From contig OZ245730.1 of assembly GCA_965227145.1 (NCBI GenBank), forward strand, positions 3,782,001 to 3,846,000: a stretch of 64,000 bases of DNA, written 5' to 3'. The DNA is from JACKAQ01 sp965227145 (lineage in GTDB: Bacteria > Calditrichota > Calditrichia > RBG-13-44-9 > J075). The position numbers and the translations under genes were made by a program. Below are positions 1 to 8,123 of this stretch, piece after piece. Positions within the stretch are counted from its first letter, which is position 1. Every line of letters begins with the position of its first letter. The notes beneath the pieces were generated by a model. It ran no database searches. It had not been told where the DNA came from and saw nothing but the letters and a program-made list of their open reading frames with translations.

Positions 1-1
1 T

Positions 2-1009
2 TTCCCCGGTTTTTTATCTGTCTATCAGGAATCTGCGCCCGATGACGTAAAAAGTGACGATGACGATCAGCAAAACCCCGAAAATCTGCCCAAACAAATT
101 TCGGAAGGCGAAATCCTCGATCTTCTTGAATTGCTGCTCAAACAGCATTTCACCAAACCACCGGCAAGATACACGGAGAGTTCGCTGGTTAAAATTCTGG
201 ATAAATTGGGAATCGGGCGGCCGAGCACATATTCGTCAATTATTTCCACCTTATTGAACCGAACTTATGTTGAAAAACAGGATCGGTCATTAGTGCCAAC
301 GGCTCTGGGAAGAACGGTTAACGAGTTGTTAATTAAGCACTTCCCAAATATTTTCAACGTTCAGTTTACTGCTGAAATGGAAAATGAACTGGATAAAATC
401 GAACAACATGAGGCATCCTATCTTGAAACGATGGACAGCTTTTACCAGCCGTTTAAACAAACGCTGGATCATGTTAGCGATCAAATTCAGAATATTAAAA
501 AGTCGCTGCAAAAAACCAGCGAAGAGATGTGCGACAAATGCGGTAAACCGATGGTGGTAAAGTGGGGACGCAATGGCCAGTTCCTGGCTTGCAGCGGTTT
601 TCCTGATTGCAAAAACACCAAACCACTTCCCGAAGAAGTGGAACAAACCGCAACCGATGAAAAGTGTGAAAAATGCGGCAGCCCAATGGCAATTCGCAAA
701 GGACGATATGGCGAATTTCTGGCGTGCACGCGATATCCTGAATGTAAAAATGCCCGACCGATAACAACTGGTGTTCCCTGCCCTGTTGATGGCGGCGAAA
801 TTGTTCAGCGCACTTCCAAACGCGGCAAAGTATTCTACAGCTGCAATAATTATCCAAAATGCAAATTTGCCCTTTGGAATTTACCCCGCGCAGTAGAGTG
901 TCCAAATTGCCATTACCCGCTGATGGAAGAAAAAACCACGCGCAAAGATGGTATTTTTCTGCAATGCCCGGAATGCAAACATCGCCAGAAAGTAGAATCA
1001 ACTTCGTGA
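2..1009 (+). CDS. topA: DNA topoisomerase I, C-terminal part (5' end outside the window)
   Basis: The frame is open from base 2, so only the last 335 residues of this type IA topoisomerase are visible. The enzyme relaxes negatively supercoiled DNA by single-strand passage. The start of the fragment reads GFLSVYQES, typical of the core before the PPARYTESSLVK block, where TESSLVK and GIGRPSTYSSII are family hallmarks. The catalytic tyrosine lies upstream of the window. The tail carries four zinc-ribbon units of the topoisomerase C4 type (CDKCGKPM, CEKCGSPM, CPVDGG and CPNCHYP, each followed by a second Cys pair such as CSGFPDC). The third unit has a CPVDGG first half, so one ligand is altered. 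The next gene is xerC; topA close to xerC is a known order in many bacteria. Identification is very secure. Confidence 0.97.
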   Translation, partial: FPGFLSVYQESAPDDVKSDDDDQQNPENLPKQISEGEILDLLELLLKQHFTKPPARYTESSLVKILDKLGIGRPSTYSSIISTLLNRTYVEKQDRSLVPTALGRTVNELLIKHFPNIFNVQFTAEMENELDKIEQHEASYLETMDSFYQPFKQTLDHVSDQIQNIKKSLQKTSEEMCDKCGKPMVVKWGRNGQFLACSGFPDCKNTKPLPEEVEQTATDEKCEKCGSPMAIRKGRYGEFLACTRYPECKNARPITTGVPCPVDGGEIVQRTSKRGKVFYSCNNYPKCKFALWNLPRAVECPNCHYPLMEEKTTRKDGIFLQCPECKHRQKVESTS

Positions 1010-1137
1010 CGGCATTTTTTGCACAATCCACAAGTTTTCTCTTGACTTTTATCGATCTCCTAACTATGATACAGACGAGTGTTTAATAAAATCATCGTTT
1101 CTGGAAGATGCCTTTACGGAGACTTGGGAATCTTCAA

Positions 1138-1206
1138 ATGAATAAATTTCTTACTTCAATTTTTCTTTGTCCCCTCATCACTTTTGTTGCTATTCTGTGG
1201 TATTAA
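1138..1206 (+). CDS. possible 22-residue hydrophobic micropeptide
   Basis: In the gap between topA and xerC an ATG reads MNKFLTSIFLCPLITFVAILWY and then TAA. The peptide would be one short membrane-spanning helix with a single N-terminal lysine. A weak purine stretch (TTGGGAA) lies about 7 bases upstream. Chance ORFs of this length are common, so this is only a candidate; the remaining gap sequence shows no other structure. Confidence 0.15.
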   Translation: MNKFLTSIFLCPLITFVAILWY

Positions 1207-1298
1207 TTGCCACGAGCAACCAATCTAAAGCCTACATTAATTAATTTTTTTAGGACAGGTTGGTAACAACAACATTAAGTGAAAAAGGGAACTCCTTC

Positions 1299-2243
1299 AT
1301 GTGGAATGGCTTAGACCAGTTTATACACTATCTCACGCATCAGAAACGCTACTCCAAAAGTACTGTAACTTCGTATCAAAACGATCTTTCTCAATTTATA
1401 GATTATACTGAGAAACGTTTAAAAGCAGATAATCCGGATATCAATTTGATTTCCAATCGATTGATTCGTGATTTTATGGGAGAATTGCTAAAATCCGGAT
1501 TTAGCAAAAGAAGCATCAGCCGAAAGCTTTCGGCAATCAAATCATACTTTCGTTATCTCCAACGATCTCAACAAGTTACAGATAATCCTGCTACAGCCGT
1601 ATCCGCACCACGTAAGGAACGGTTGCTGCCAACGGTGATCAGCATTGAGCAAGCCCGGGAATTAATGACCCTCCCGCCGGATGACGATTTCGAAGGATTG
1701 CGGGACCGTGCTATTCTCGAATTATTGTATGGCTCAGGCTTACGATTGAATGAATTGCTCACTTTGCGTTTTGATCAGGTGGATTTGGTAAACCAACAGT
1801 TACGAATTATGGGGAAACGCCAAAAAGAACGGATTTTGCCACTTGGCAAATATGCCAAAGCAGCTTTGGAACGTTATTTCGATAATCGTTCTTCAGAAAT
1901 CAATCTTTTTGAGGATCCGTCGATAATATTTGTTAGTAGAAAAGGTAAGAAATTGTATCCTTTAGCGGTTCAGAAAATGACAAAAAAATATTTGAGCCAA
2001 CTTTCCGAACAATCGCATCTGAGCCCGCATTTATTAAGACACACATTTGCAACTCACTTGCTCGATAACGGCGCAGATATTATGGTCGTCAAAGAACTGT
2101 TGGGTCACGACAACCTTTCGACCACACAAATTTATACACATGTCAGTAAAGACCGATTAAAAAAAGTATATCAAAAAGCCCACCCAAGGGCAGAAAAAAC
2201 CAAACAACCTCTCAATTTCGAATCAAAGGAGGGTTCGTTATGA
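1299..2243 (+). CDS. xerC: tyrosine recombinase XerC/XerD family
   Basis: This 314-residue tyrosine recombinase would act on dif-like sites to resolve chromosome dimers. The N-terminal SAM-like DNA-binding domain covers about residues 1-90 (MWNGLDQFIHYL, STVTSYQNDL). The catalytic domain holds the full set R149, K173, H244, R247, H270 and Y279, in the contexts GSGLRLNELL, PHLLRHTFATHLL and LGHDNLSTTQIYTHV. I chose the ATG at 1299, which has GGGA 8 bases upstream and matches the family N-terminus; a TTG at 1260 in the same frame would add 13 residues. The last codons overlap hpf by four bases (ATGA), so the two are probably co-transcribed. XerC rather than XerD is favoured by its position after topA, but the family call is safer than the paralogue call. 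Confidence 0.92.
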   Translation: MWNGLDQFIHYLTHQKRYSKSTVTSYQNDLSQFIDYTEKRLKADNPDINLISNRLIRDFMGELLKSGFSKRSISRKLSAIKSYFRYLQRSQQVTDNPATAVSAPRKERLLPTVISIEQARELMTLPPDDDFEGLRDRAILELLYGSGLRLNELLTLRFDQVDLVNQQLRIMGKRQKERILPLGKYAKAALERYFDNRSSEINLFEDPSIIFVSRKGKKLYPLAVQKMTKKYLSQLSEQSHLSPHLLRHTFATHLLDNGADIMVVKELLGHDNLSTTQIYTHVSKDRLKKVYQKAHPRAEKTKQPLNFESKEGSL

Positions 2244-2551
2244 ACTTAGCAATCACGGCACGCAAGTTTAAACTGCAAGACGATCTTCGAAGCTATATCG
2301 AGGAGAAAAGTCAGAAGCTCAGCCGTTTTTATGAGAATATCATCGATACGGAGGTCATTTTAGGATGGGAAAAGCAACAACGCTATGTTGAGCTGAAAAT
2401 CAAGGTTGATCATAGCATGATTGTTGTTAAAGAATATTCTGAAGACTTACGTAAGTCTTTTGATTTATTGCTGGATAAAGCCGAAAGACAGCTGAAACGC
2501 CACAAAGCGAAACGTGGCGCGAAAGAGAAAGATATTATTTACAGCGCATAA
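2240..2551 (+). CDS. hpf: ribosome hibernation-promoting factor, short form (HPF/RaiA family)
   Basis: A 103-residue protein with the beta-alpha-beta-beta-beta-alpha layout of HPF/YfiA proteins: MNLAITARKFKLQDDLRSYIEEK at the start, a central VELKIKVDHSMIVVKE strand pair, and a basic final helix (ERQLKRHKAKRGAKEK). Short HPF proteins bind the 30S decoding region in stationary phase and block initiation; the ribosome-dimerising C-terminal domain of long HPF is absent. The start overlaps the xerC stop, so it is translationally coupled, and a strong terminator follows. Confidence 0.9.
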   Translation: MNLAITARKFKLQDDLRSYIEEKSQKLSRFYENIIDTEVILGWEKQQRYVELKIKVDHSMIVVKEYSEDLRKSFDLLLDKAERQLKRHKAKRGAKEKDIIYSA

Positions 2552-2574
2552 TATATTTCACTAACGATATAAAC

Positions 2575-2606
2575 AAAAAGGGATGCAACATTGCATCCCT
2601 TTTTTT
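2575..2606 (+). terminator. rho-independent terminator after hpf
   Basis: GGGATGCAA at 2580-2588 and TTGCATCCC at 2591-2599 form a perfect nine-pair stem with a two-base loop, preceded by an A run and followed by seven Ts. It ends the xerC-hpf transcript. Confidence 0.9.
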
Positions 2607-2699
2607 GTTGTCTAAAAATGAAATTAATCGGTATATTTGACGCTTAACATAGTTGTAACAAAGTGATTAACGATAATTTTCATCGAGAAGGAATGCGGA

Positions 2700-3887
2700 T
2701 TGTCAAAATTGTGGGATAAAGGCGCCGAAATTGATGCGCGAATTGTCAATTTTACCGTTGGTGAAGACCCTGAGCTGGATTTGAAATTGATCAAATATGA
2801 TTGTCAGGCTTCCGCCGCGCATACCGAAATGCTCGGAAACATCGGCATTTTAAACGAAAACGAAGTTGTATCGTTAAAAAAGGCATTGAAAGAAATTGAA
2901 ACTCTTGCAGAAAATGGCAAATTTGTAATTCAGAAAGAACAGGAAGACGGACACACCGCAATCGAAAATTACCTGACAGAACAACTCGGTGAAACGGGGC
3001 AAAAAATTCACACTGCCCGCTCCCGGAATGATCAGGTGCTAACCGCACTGCGCCTTTATTACAAAGCTGAATTAGGCGAAATTCTTAATTCCGCAAAGCT
3101 GTTGACGGCAGCGTTAAAAAACATTTCTGCTGAAAATGGCGAAATTCCATTGCCCGGATTTACCCACACCCGCAAAGCCATGCCCGCATCGGTTGACATG
3201 TGGTGCAGCTCTTTTGTGGATTCGATGAAAGATAACCGCAGATTGCTGAAATTTGCGCGGAAACTGGTGGATCAAAATCCAATGGGTACGGGTGCAGGGT
3301 TTGGCATTCCGCTCGACATTGATCGTGAACTCACCACAGAAATAATGGGTTTTGCCCGCATTCAAAAAAATCCGATGTATGCACAAAACAGTCGCGGAAA
3401 ATTTGAAAGCACCATATTACATGCCTTATCGCAAGTAATGATCGATTTGAACAAAATGGCAACAGACCTCATTTTCCTCAGTTTACCGGAATTTGGCTGT
3501 GTCGATTTGCCGGAGGCGCTTTGCACCGGCAGTTCCATTATGCCGCAAAAGCAAAACCCGGATGTGCTCGAACTCATCCGAAGCTGCTATCACACGATCC
3601 AGGCAAATGAGATGGAAATCAAATCGCGTGCGGCAAATCTCATTTCCGGATATCATCGCGATATGCAGCTTTCCAAAGGACCGGTGATGCGCTCATTTCA
3701 GATTACGCTGGATGCGCTGGAGATGATGACGCTGGTGATCGAAAAATTGCGTATCAACGAAACCAATTGTCGCGCAGCGATGACGCCGGAACTTTACGCG
3801 ACAGAGGCGGCGTATAATCTGGTAAAAAAGGGCATGCCTTTCCGCGAAGCGTATCGCACAGTAGGTGCGAAATATCGAAAAAAATAG
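2700..3887 (+). CDS. argH: argininosuccinate lyase (short form)
   Basis: Fumarase/aspartase superfamily enzyme that splits argininosuccinate into arginine and fumarate, the last step of arginine synthesis. Visible family blocks are TARSRNDQV, the GFTHTRKAMPAS segment holding the catalytic His, and the flexible signature loop GSSIMPQKQNPD with the catalytic Ser. It has 395 residues against about 460 for the E. coli type: it stops soon after GMPFREAYRTVG, so the usual C-terminal extension is missing. I regard this as a short subtype rather than a truncation, because the end is followed directly by the next gene. The start is a TTG at 2700 with AGAAGGAA about 7 bases upstream. No other arg gene is in view. 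Confidence 0.93.
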   Translation: MSKLWDKGAEIDARIVNFTVGEDPELDLKLIKYDCQASAAHTEMLGNIGILNENEVVSLKKALKEIETLAENGKFVIQKEQEDGHTAIENYLTEQLGETGQKIHTARSRNDQVLTALRLYYKAELGEILNSAKLLTAALKNISAENGEIPLPGFTHTRKAMPASVDMWCSSFVDSMKDNRRLLKFARKLVDQNPMGTGAGFGIPLDIDRELTTEIMGFARIQKNPMYAQNSRGKFESTILHALSQVMIDLNKMATDLIFLSLPEFGCVDLPEALCTGSSIMPQKQNPDVLELIRSCYHTIQANEMEIKSRAANLISGYHRDMQLSKGPVMRSFQITLDALEMMTLVIEKLRINETNCRAAMTPELYATEAAYNLVKKGMPFREAYRTVGAKYRKK

Positions 3888-3894
3888 GGTTTTA

Positions 3895-4569
3895 ATGATT
3901 TCCAATTTATTGAAAAACAAAATGTTAGCTGTGTTTTTTTTAGTAATTTTATCCTGTGAAAAAAATCTGGATCCGGTCGTAAATTATCAATCCGCACGCT
4001 ATCAGCTGGATTTTGTTTCGACCTGGAGCATGGCAACCCACCCCACCAATTACCCGGCAAATGCACACTACTCCCCTATTTTTGGCGTCACTCACACAGC
4101 AGCAATCAGTTTGTGGAATTCCGGCGAGCTGGCTTCTGATGCCATCGAGGAAATGGCGGAATTGGGTGCGACGAACCTGTTAGATGCATTCGCAAAAACG
4201 CAGCAATCGATGAAAAATTCCGGCACTATTTTTATCGGCGAGCGATTGGACACACCGATCAATTATTCGATAATTTTTGATATCGATGTGAGGTTTCCGC
4301 AGGTGACGGCGGTCAGTATGCTGGCACCCAGCCCGGATTGGTTCATTGGCGTTAGCGGACTGAACCTCTATGAAAACGGGAAATGGGTCGAGCAAATTTC
4401 CATCGATTTGCCGGTTTACGATGCCGGAACAGACAACGGGGCTGTCTTTCGATCAGCAAATGACGATGCCGATCCAGCGACGCCAATCGCATTATTGAGC
4501 ACTTCGCAAACTGATTTTTTGAACGGAACCCCCACTATCGGCACTTTTATTTTTACCCGAATTGATTGA
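3895..4569 (+). CDS. spondin-domain lipoprotein
   Basis: A 224-residue predicted lipoprotein. The N-terminus is a lysine-containing hydrophobic segment ending in the lipobox VILSC, with Cys about residue 18, so it should be anchored in the cell envelope. The rest matches the Spondin_N fold: YQLDFVSTWSMATHPTNYP, AHYSPIFGVTHTAAISLW, GELASDAIEEMAELG, and a late SPDWFIGVSGLNLYENGKW segment. In animals this domain is found in secreted matrix proteins; its bacterial role is unclear. The ATG at 3895 is preferred to an upstream in-frame start inside argH. It begins 7 bases after argH and runs 8 bases past the first possible start of trhO. Domain call fairly secure, function unknown. Confidence 0.8.
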   Translation: MISNLLKNKMLAVFFLVILSCEKNLDPVVNYQSARYQLDFVSTWSMATHPTNYPANAHYSPIFGVTHTAAISLWNSGELASDAIEEMAELGATNLLDAFAKTQQSMKNSGTIFIGERLDTPINYSIIFDIDVRFPQVTAVSMLAPSPDWFIGVSGLNLYENGKWVEQISIDLPVYDAGTDNGAVFRSANDDADPATPIALLSTSQTDFLNGTPTIGTFIFTRID

Positions 4570-4633
4570 AAAATTAAACAATAAAATCACAAAACAACCA
4601 TATTATAAACCATTAGAATTGAACAACTTACCC

Positions 4634-5458
4634 ATGAGAAACGATTTTGTAATTGCCGCACTCTACAAGTTTACACCGCTAAAAAACTATCGCGAAATAC
4701 GCGAAAATTTATTCGACGTCTGTTCCGAAAACGGCGTATTTGGAACCATTTTGCTGGCTGAAGAAGGCATCAACGGAACCATTGCAGCAAACCGGGAAGG
4801 CATTGACGCAACACTCAGTTTTTTGCGAAAGATCCCCGGATTAGCGGACATCGAGCACAAAGAATCGCTGCACACAGAGATGCCGTTTCAACGGCTGAAA
4901 ATCAAATTGAAGCAAGAAATTGTGACGATGGGAATTCCCGGAATCAATCCGCCGGAAGAGGCCGGAACCTATGTTTCGCCGGAAGAATGGAATGCGCTGA
5001 TCAGCGATCCAGACGTGCTGGTGATCGATACGCGCAACGATTACGAATTTCAGGTTGGCACATTTAAACGCGCCATCAATCCAAAAACCGGACATTTTAC
5101 CGAATTTCCGGCGTTTGTGGAGCAACAACTCGATCCTTCCCGGCATAAAAAAGTTGCCATGTTTTGCACCGGTGGCATCCGTTGCGAAAAAGCAACGGCA
5201 TTTATGCAACGCAAAGGGTTCGAAAATGTGTATCACCTCCGTGGCGGAATTCTGAAATATTTGGAAGAAATGCCGGAATCGGCCAGCCTTTGGGATGGCG
5301 AATGTTTTGTTTTTGATGAACGCGTTACGGTCGATCACAAATTACAGCGTGGTCAATACGCACTGTGTAAAGGCTGCGGAAATCCCGTGCGCCTGAGTGC
5401 AACTGCAGAAACAGTATCTGAAACGATTTGCGAGGATTGCGCACGAAAGGAAAAATGA
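4634..5458 (+). CDS. trhO: tRNA uridine(34) hydroxylase, rhodanese-like (TrhO/YceA)
   Basis: A 274-residue member of the TrhO family, which installs 5-hydroxyuridine at tRNA wobble position 34. The N-terminal acylphosphatase-like part has the family block EEGINGTIA. The rhodanese domain follows (VIDTRNDYEFQVGTFKRAINP) with the active loop MFCTGGIRCEKA, C178 and C184. A short Cys-rich tail (LCKGCGNP, CEDCARKEK) could bind zinc. The ATG at 4634 has no clear ribosome-binding site. A TTG at 4562 in frame would add 24 residues of low-complexity sequence and would overlap the spondin gene, so I reject it. The stop overlaps the DUF1684 gene start (ATGA). Confidence 0.9.
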   Translation: MRNDFVIAALYKFTPLKNYREIRENLFDVCSENGVFGTILLAEEGINGTIAANREGIDATLSFLRKIPGLADIEHKESLHTEMPFQRLKIKLKQEIVTMGIPGINPPEEAGTYVSPEEWNALISDPDVLVIDTRNDYEFQVGTFKRAINPKTGHFTEFPAFVEQQLDPSRHKKVAMFCTGGIRCEKATAFMQRKGFENVYHLRGGILKYLEEMPESASLWDGECFVFDERVTVDHKLQRGQYALCKGCGNPVRLSATAETVSETICEDCARKEK

Positions 5459-6381
5459 TGACCACGAATCATTCAGCGATTACAAAAGGTATATTGATTT
5501 TTACTATTTCACTGTTGTTCAGTAACTGCCAAGTCGATCAAAAACAGGTAGATAGCGCATATATCGCAGAAATAAACGAATGGCATAAAGGCCGGATCGA
5601 ACGATTGACTCAACCTGACGGATGGCTAAGTTTGGCCGGACTTTTCTGGCTCAAAGAGGGATCACAAACGATCGGTGCTGCGCCATCGAACGATATTGTT
5701 TTTCCCGAAAAAGCGCCGGCGGAAATTGGTGTGTTAACGCTAACCGACGGTGAATTGCACATCAAAATTTTGCCCGGCATCGATGTCAAATATGAAAATA
5801 TGCCGGTTCAGGAAATGCGGTTACAAAGCGATGCAGACGGCAAACCTACCAAACTCGAATCCGGTTCGCTGAGCTGGTATATTATTAAACGGGGCGAAAA
5901 ATATGCCATCCGTTTGAAAGACAGTCAGCACCAAAATATCGCTAATTTTACGGAAATCGAGCGGTTTCCTGTGGATGATAAATGGCGGGTAAAAGCCAAA
6001 CTAATACCTTACGATCCGCCAAAAACCATTGAAATTCCTAATATTTTGGGAACTGTGGATACAACCCAATGTATCGGTGCTTTGGAATTTCAGATTGCCG
6101 GAAAGACCTACCGGATTGATCCGGATGGTGATATGGATGACGACGAGTGGTTTCTGATTTTCGGCGATAAAACAAATGGCGAGATCACTTACGGTGCAGG
6201 CAGATTTTTATACGTTCCCCGACCGGATGAAAATGGGGAAACAGTTATTGATTTTAACAAATCATATTGCCCGCCGTGTGCATTTACGGAATTTGCAACT
6301 TGTCCATTGCCCCCTTCACAAAACCAATTGGATTTGGCAATCACAGCCGGCGAAAAAAATTATGAACACGGCACACACTGA
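5455..6381 (+). CDS. DUF1684 lipoprotein
   Basis: A 308-residue DUF1684 protein. The N-terminus is a signal peptide with lipobox LLFSNC, so it is probably a lipoprotein. Family landmarks are WLSLAGLFWLKEGSQTIG near the start, the acidic DPDGDMDDDEWFLIFGD segment, and the diagnostic end CPPCAFTEFATCPLPPSQN followed by a conserved AGEK. The biochemical activity of the family is not established. The ATG at 5455 follows AAAGGA by about 4 bases and overlaps the trhO stop; an ATG one codon later is equally possible. Confidence 0.85.
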   Translation: MMTTNHSAITKGILIFTISLLFSNCQVDQKQVDSAYIAEINEWHKGRIERLTQPDGWLSLAGLFWLKEGSQTIGAAPSNDIVFPEKAPAEIGVLTLTDGELHIKILPGIDVKYENMPVQEMRLQSDADGKPTKLESGSLSWYIIKRGEKYAIRLKDSQHQNIANFTEIERFPVDDKWRVKAKLIPYDPPKTIEIPNILGTVDTTQCIGALEFQIAGKTYRIDPDGDMDDDEWFLIFGDKTNGEITYGAGRFLYVPRPDENGETVIDFNKSYCPPCAFTEFATCPLPPSQNQLDLAITAGEKNYEHGTH

Positions 6382-6403
6382 TTCTAAATCGAAATAAAAC
6401 AAA

Positions 6404-6430
6404 AAAAGCCGGGCAAAACCCGGCTTTTTA
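6404..6430. terminator. bidirectional terminator between convergent genes
   Basis: GCCGGG (6408-6413), loop CAAAA and CCCGGC (6419-6424) form a stem flanked by an A run on the left and a T run on the right. It can therefore stop transcription of both the DUF1684 gene (+) and the epimerase (-). Confidence 0.9.
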
Positions 6431-6450
6431 ATTTCAACATTTTCAACTAT

Positions 6451-7404
6451 TTACGAAATAACTGCTTCGGTTTCGTAAGCCTCTTTATACCACGCAACGG
6501 TGCGTTTCAAGCCTTCCTCAAACAGCACACTCGGCTCATATTTGAGATGCATTTTCAACCGCTCGATATCCGCGAAAGAATGTTTGATATCACCGGCACG
6601 CGGTTCCGTACGAATCGCTTCGACGTTGGTGCCGAGAATTTCGTTGATCATCACCACCAACTCGTTCAATGTGGTGCGCTGGTGAACAGCGGAATTCATT
6701 ACGATGCCGGGCGGGCAATCGGCTTCCGTGGCGCGAATATTCACTTCGATGGTGTTCTGGATGTAGGTAAAATCACGGCTTTGCTCGCCATCACCATAAA
6801 TAACGGGCTGCTTACCGTTCAAAATTGCTTTGATAAATTTGGGGATCACCGCGGAATACTGCGAATCCGGGTTTTGCTTCGGACCAAATACATTAAAATA
6901 ACGCAGCGCAACCGTGTGCAAACCATAAATATTGGCGAAAACCTGGCAATATTTTTCCGCTGCCAATTTGGAAACGGCATACGGCGAGAGCGGGTTGGGC
7001 GTCATATCTTCCTGTTTTGGCAAGCTCGGGCTGTCCCCGTAAATGGATGAGGATGAGGCATAAACCACGCGCTTTACTTTGGCATCGCGGGCGGCGTAAA
7101 GCACATTCAGCGTGCCGTTTACACCGGCTTCGTTGGATGCGATCGGATCGCTGATGGAACGCGGCACGGAGGGTAACGCAGCCTGATGCAACACAAAATC
7201 CATCCCGTCCACAGCTTCGCGAACATTGTGATAGCTGCGAATATCGCCATCCATAATTTCAATTTGATTGGCGATTGAAGCCAGATTTTCCCGGCTGCCG
7301 GTGGAAAAATTATCTAAAATTCTGACTTTGTGACCGCGTTTGACCAATTCTTCCGCGATATTCGATCCAATAAATCCGGCTCCGCCGGTTATCAAATAGT
7401 TCAT
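6451..7404 (-). CDS. NAD-dependent sugar epimerase (UDP-N-acetylhexosamine 4-epimerase-like)
   Basis: A 317-residue extended SDR. The Rossmann motif is GGAGFIGSN at residues 7-15 and the catalytic pair is in SPYAVSK. The segment ALPSVPRSISDP, the SSSSIYGDSP loop and LRYFNVFGPKQ resemble the WbpP/TviC/Gne group of UDP-GlcNAc (or GalNAc, or the matching uronate) C4 epimerases more than GalE. The product would be a nucleotide sugar for glycan assembly. It lies 35 bases downstream of the NusG-like gene on the same strand and is the last gene of the leftward glycan locus. Exact substrate not decidable from sequence. Confidence 0.85.
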   Translation of the reverse strand: MNYLITGGAGFIGSNIAEELVKRGHKVRILDNFSTGSRENLASIANQIEIMDGDIRSYHNVREAVDGMDFVLHQAALPSVPRSISDPIASNEAGVNGTLNVLYAARDAKVKRVVYASSSSIYGDSPSLPKQEDMTPNPLSPYAVSKLAAEKYCQVFANIYGLHTVALRYFNVFGPKQNPDSQYSAVIPKFIKAILNGKQPVIYGDGEQSRDFTYIQNTIEVNIRATEADCPPGIVMNSAVHQRTTLNELVVMINEILGTNVEAIRTEPRAGDIKHSFADIERLKMHLKYEPSVLFEEGLKRTVAWYKEAYETEAVIS

Positions 7405-7439
7405 CCTGATACCTCTTCGACACGTTTACGATTTGCTGT

Positions 7440-7961
7440 TTACGAAATTTCCTTAATTTTCTCAATTTCTTTGGCAGTTAATTTGCGGACATTCATCCGG
7501 TCGACCACAAAACTGGTGGATTGAAAAATGCCGTCAACCAAAATGGCGACGCGCCATTCGCCCCGCATTTCCCGCAAATATCCACAAATTCCGGCGAGTG
7601 AGCCTTCTTTAACTTCAACATAATCACCCACTTTCAGATACTGCTCAGGTTTTAATGTATCGGTATTTTCGATCAAACGCTTTAGCTGATCAATCTGCCA
7701 ATCCGGAATTGATGCGGGTTCGCCGCCGAATCCAATCATTTTTACCACACCATGGGTTTGAAGTGCAAAAATTTTATCTTTCAATTCCATATTCACAAAA
7801 ACATAGCTGTTAAACAGCGGCGCTTCCACCCATTTCCGGCGATCTTTCCACTGGCGCAACTCTTTTGTGATCGGTAAAAACGAAGCAATTCTTTTCTCTT
7901 GCAGCAATTCAAAAACTTTTTTCTCATGTCTTGGACGCGTATATAGCGCATACCAGGGCAT
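7440..7961 (-). CDS. NusG-like transcription antiterminator (UpxY/LoaP type)
   Basis: A 173-residue specialised NusG paralogue. The NGN domain starts MPWYALYTRPRHEKKVFELL and contains PLFNSYVFVNM; the C-terminal KOW domain has LKVGDYVEVKEGSLAGICGYL. Such paralogues ride with RNA polymerase and suppress termination in long exopolysaccharide or biosynthetic operons. The start ATG has AAGGGAG 6 bases upstream. A 162-base gap separates it from the giant glycosyltransferase, enough for its own promoter or recruitment leader, but only the epimerase lies directly downstream, which is odd for an UpxY gene. Confidence 0.87.
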   Translation of the reverse strand: MPWYALYTRPRHEKKVFELLQEKRIASFLPITKELRQWKDRRKWVEAPLFNSYVFVNMELKDKIFALQTHGVVKMIGFGGEPASIPDWQIDQLKRLIENTDTLKPEQYLKVGDYVEVKEGSLAGICGYLREMRGEWRVAILVDGIFQSTSFVVDRMNVRKLTAKEIEKIKEIS

Positions 7962-8123
7962 TTATCGCTCCCTTCGTTACACATTCGTGTGATGTCAGTT
8001 TTTTGTTTTGCTGCATATTTAGTTGATATTTTATGGCTAATCAAGCCAAAAATTAATCACTTTTAACCGCCGCCTTTTGACCCATCGCAAATAATGAAGC
8101 TGTTGGAATTAAAAAGCCGCCAT

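Noticed and set aside
495..1031. 178-codon frame antisense to topA
   Set aside because: It is a shadow of the zinc-ribbon region of topA; its Cys-rich composition comes from the opposite strand.
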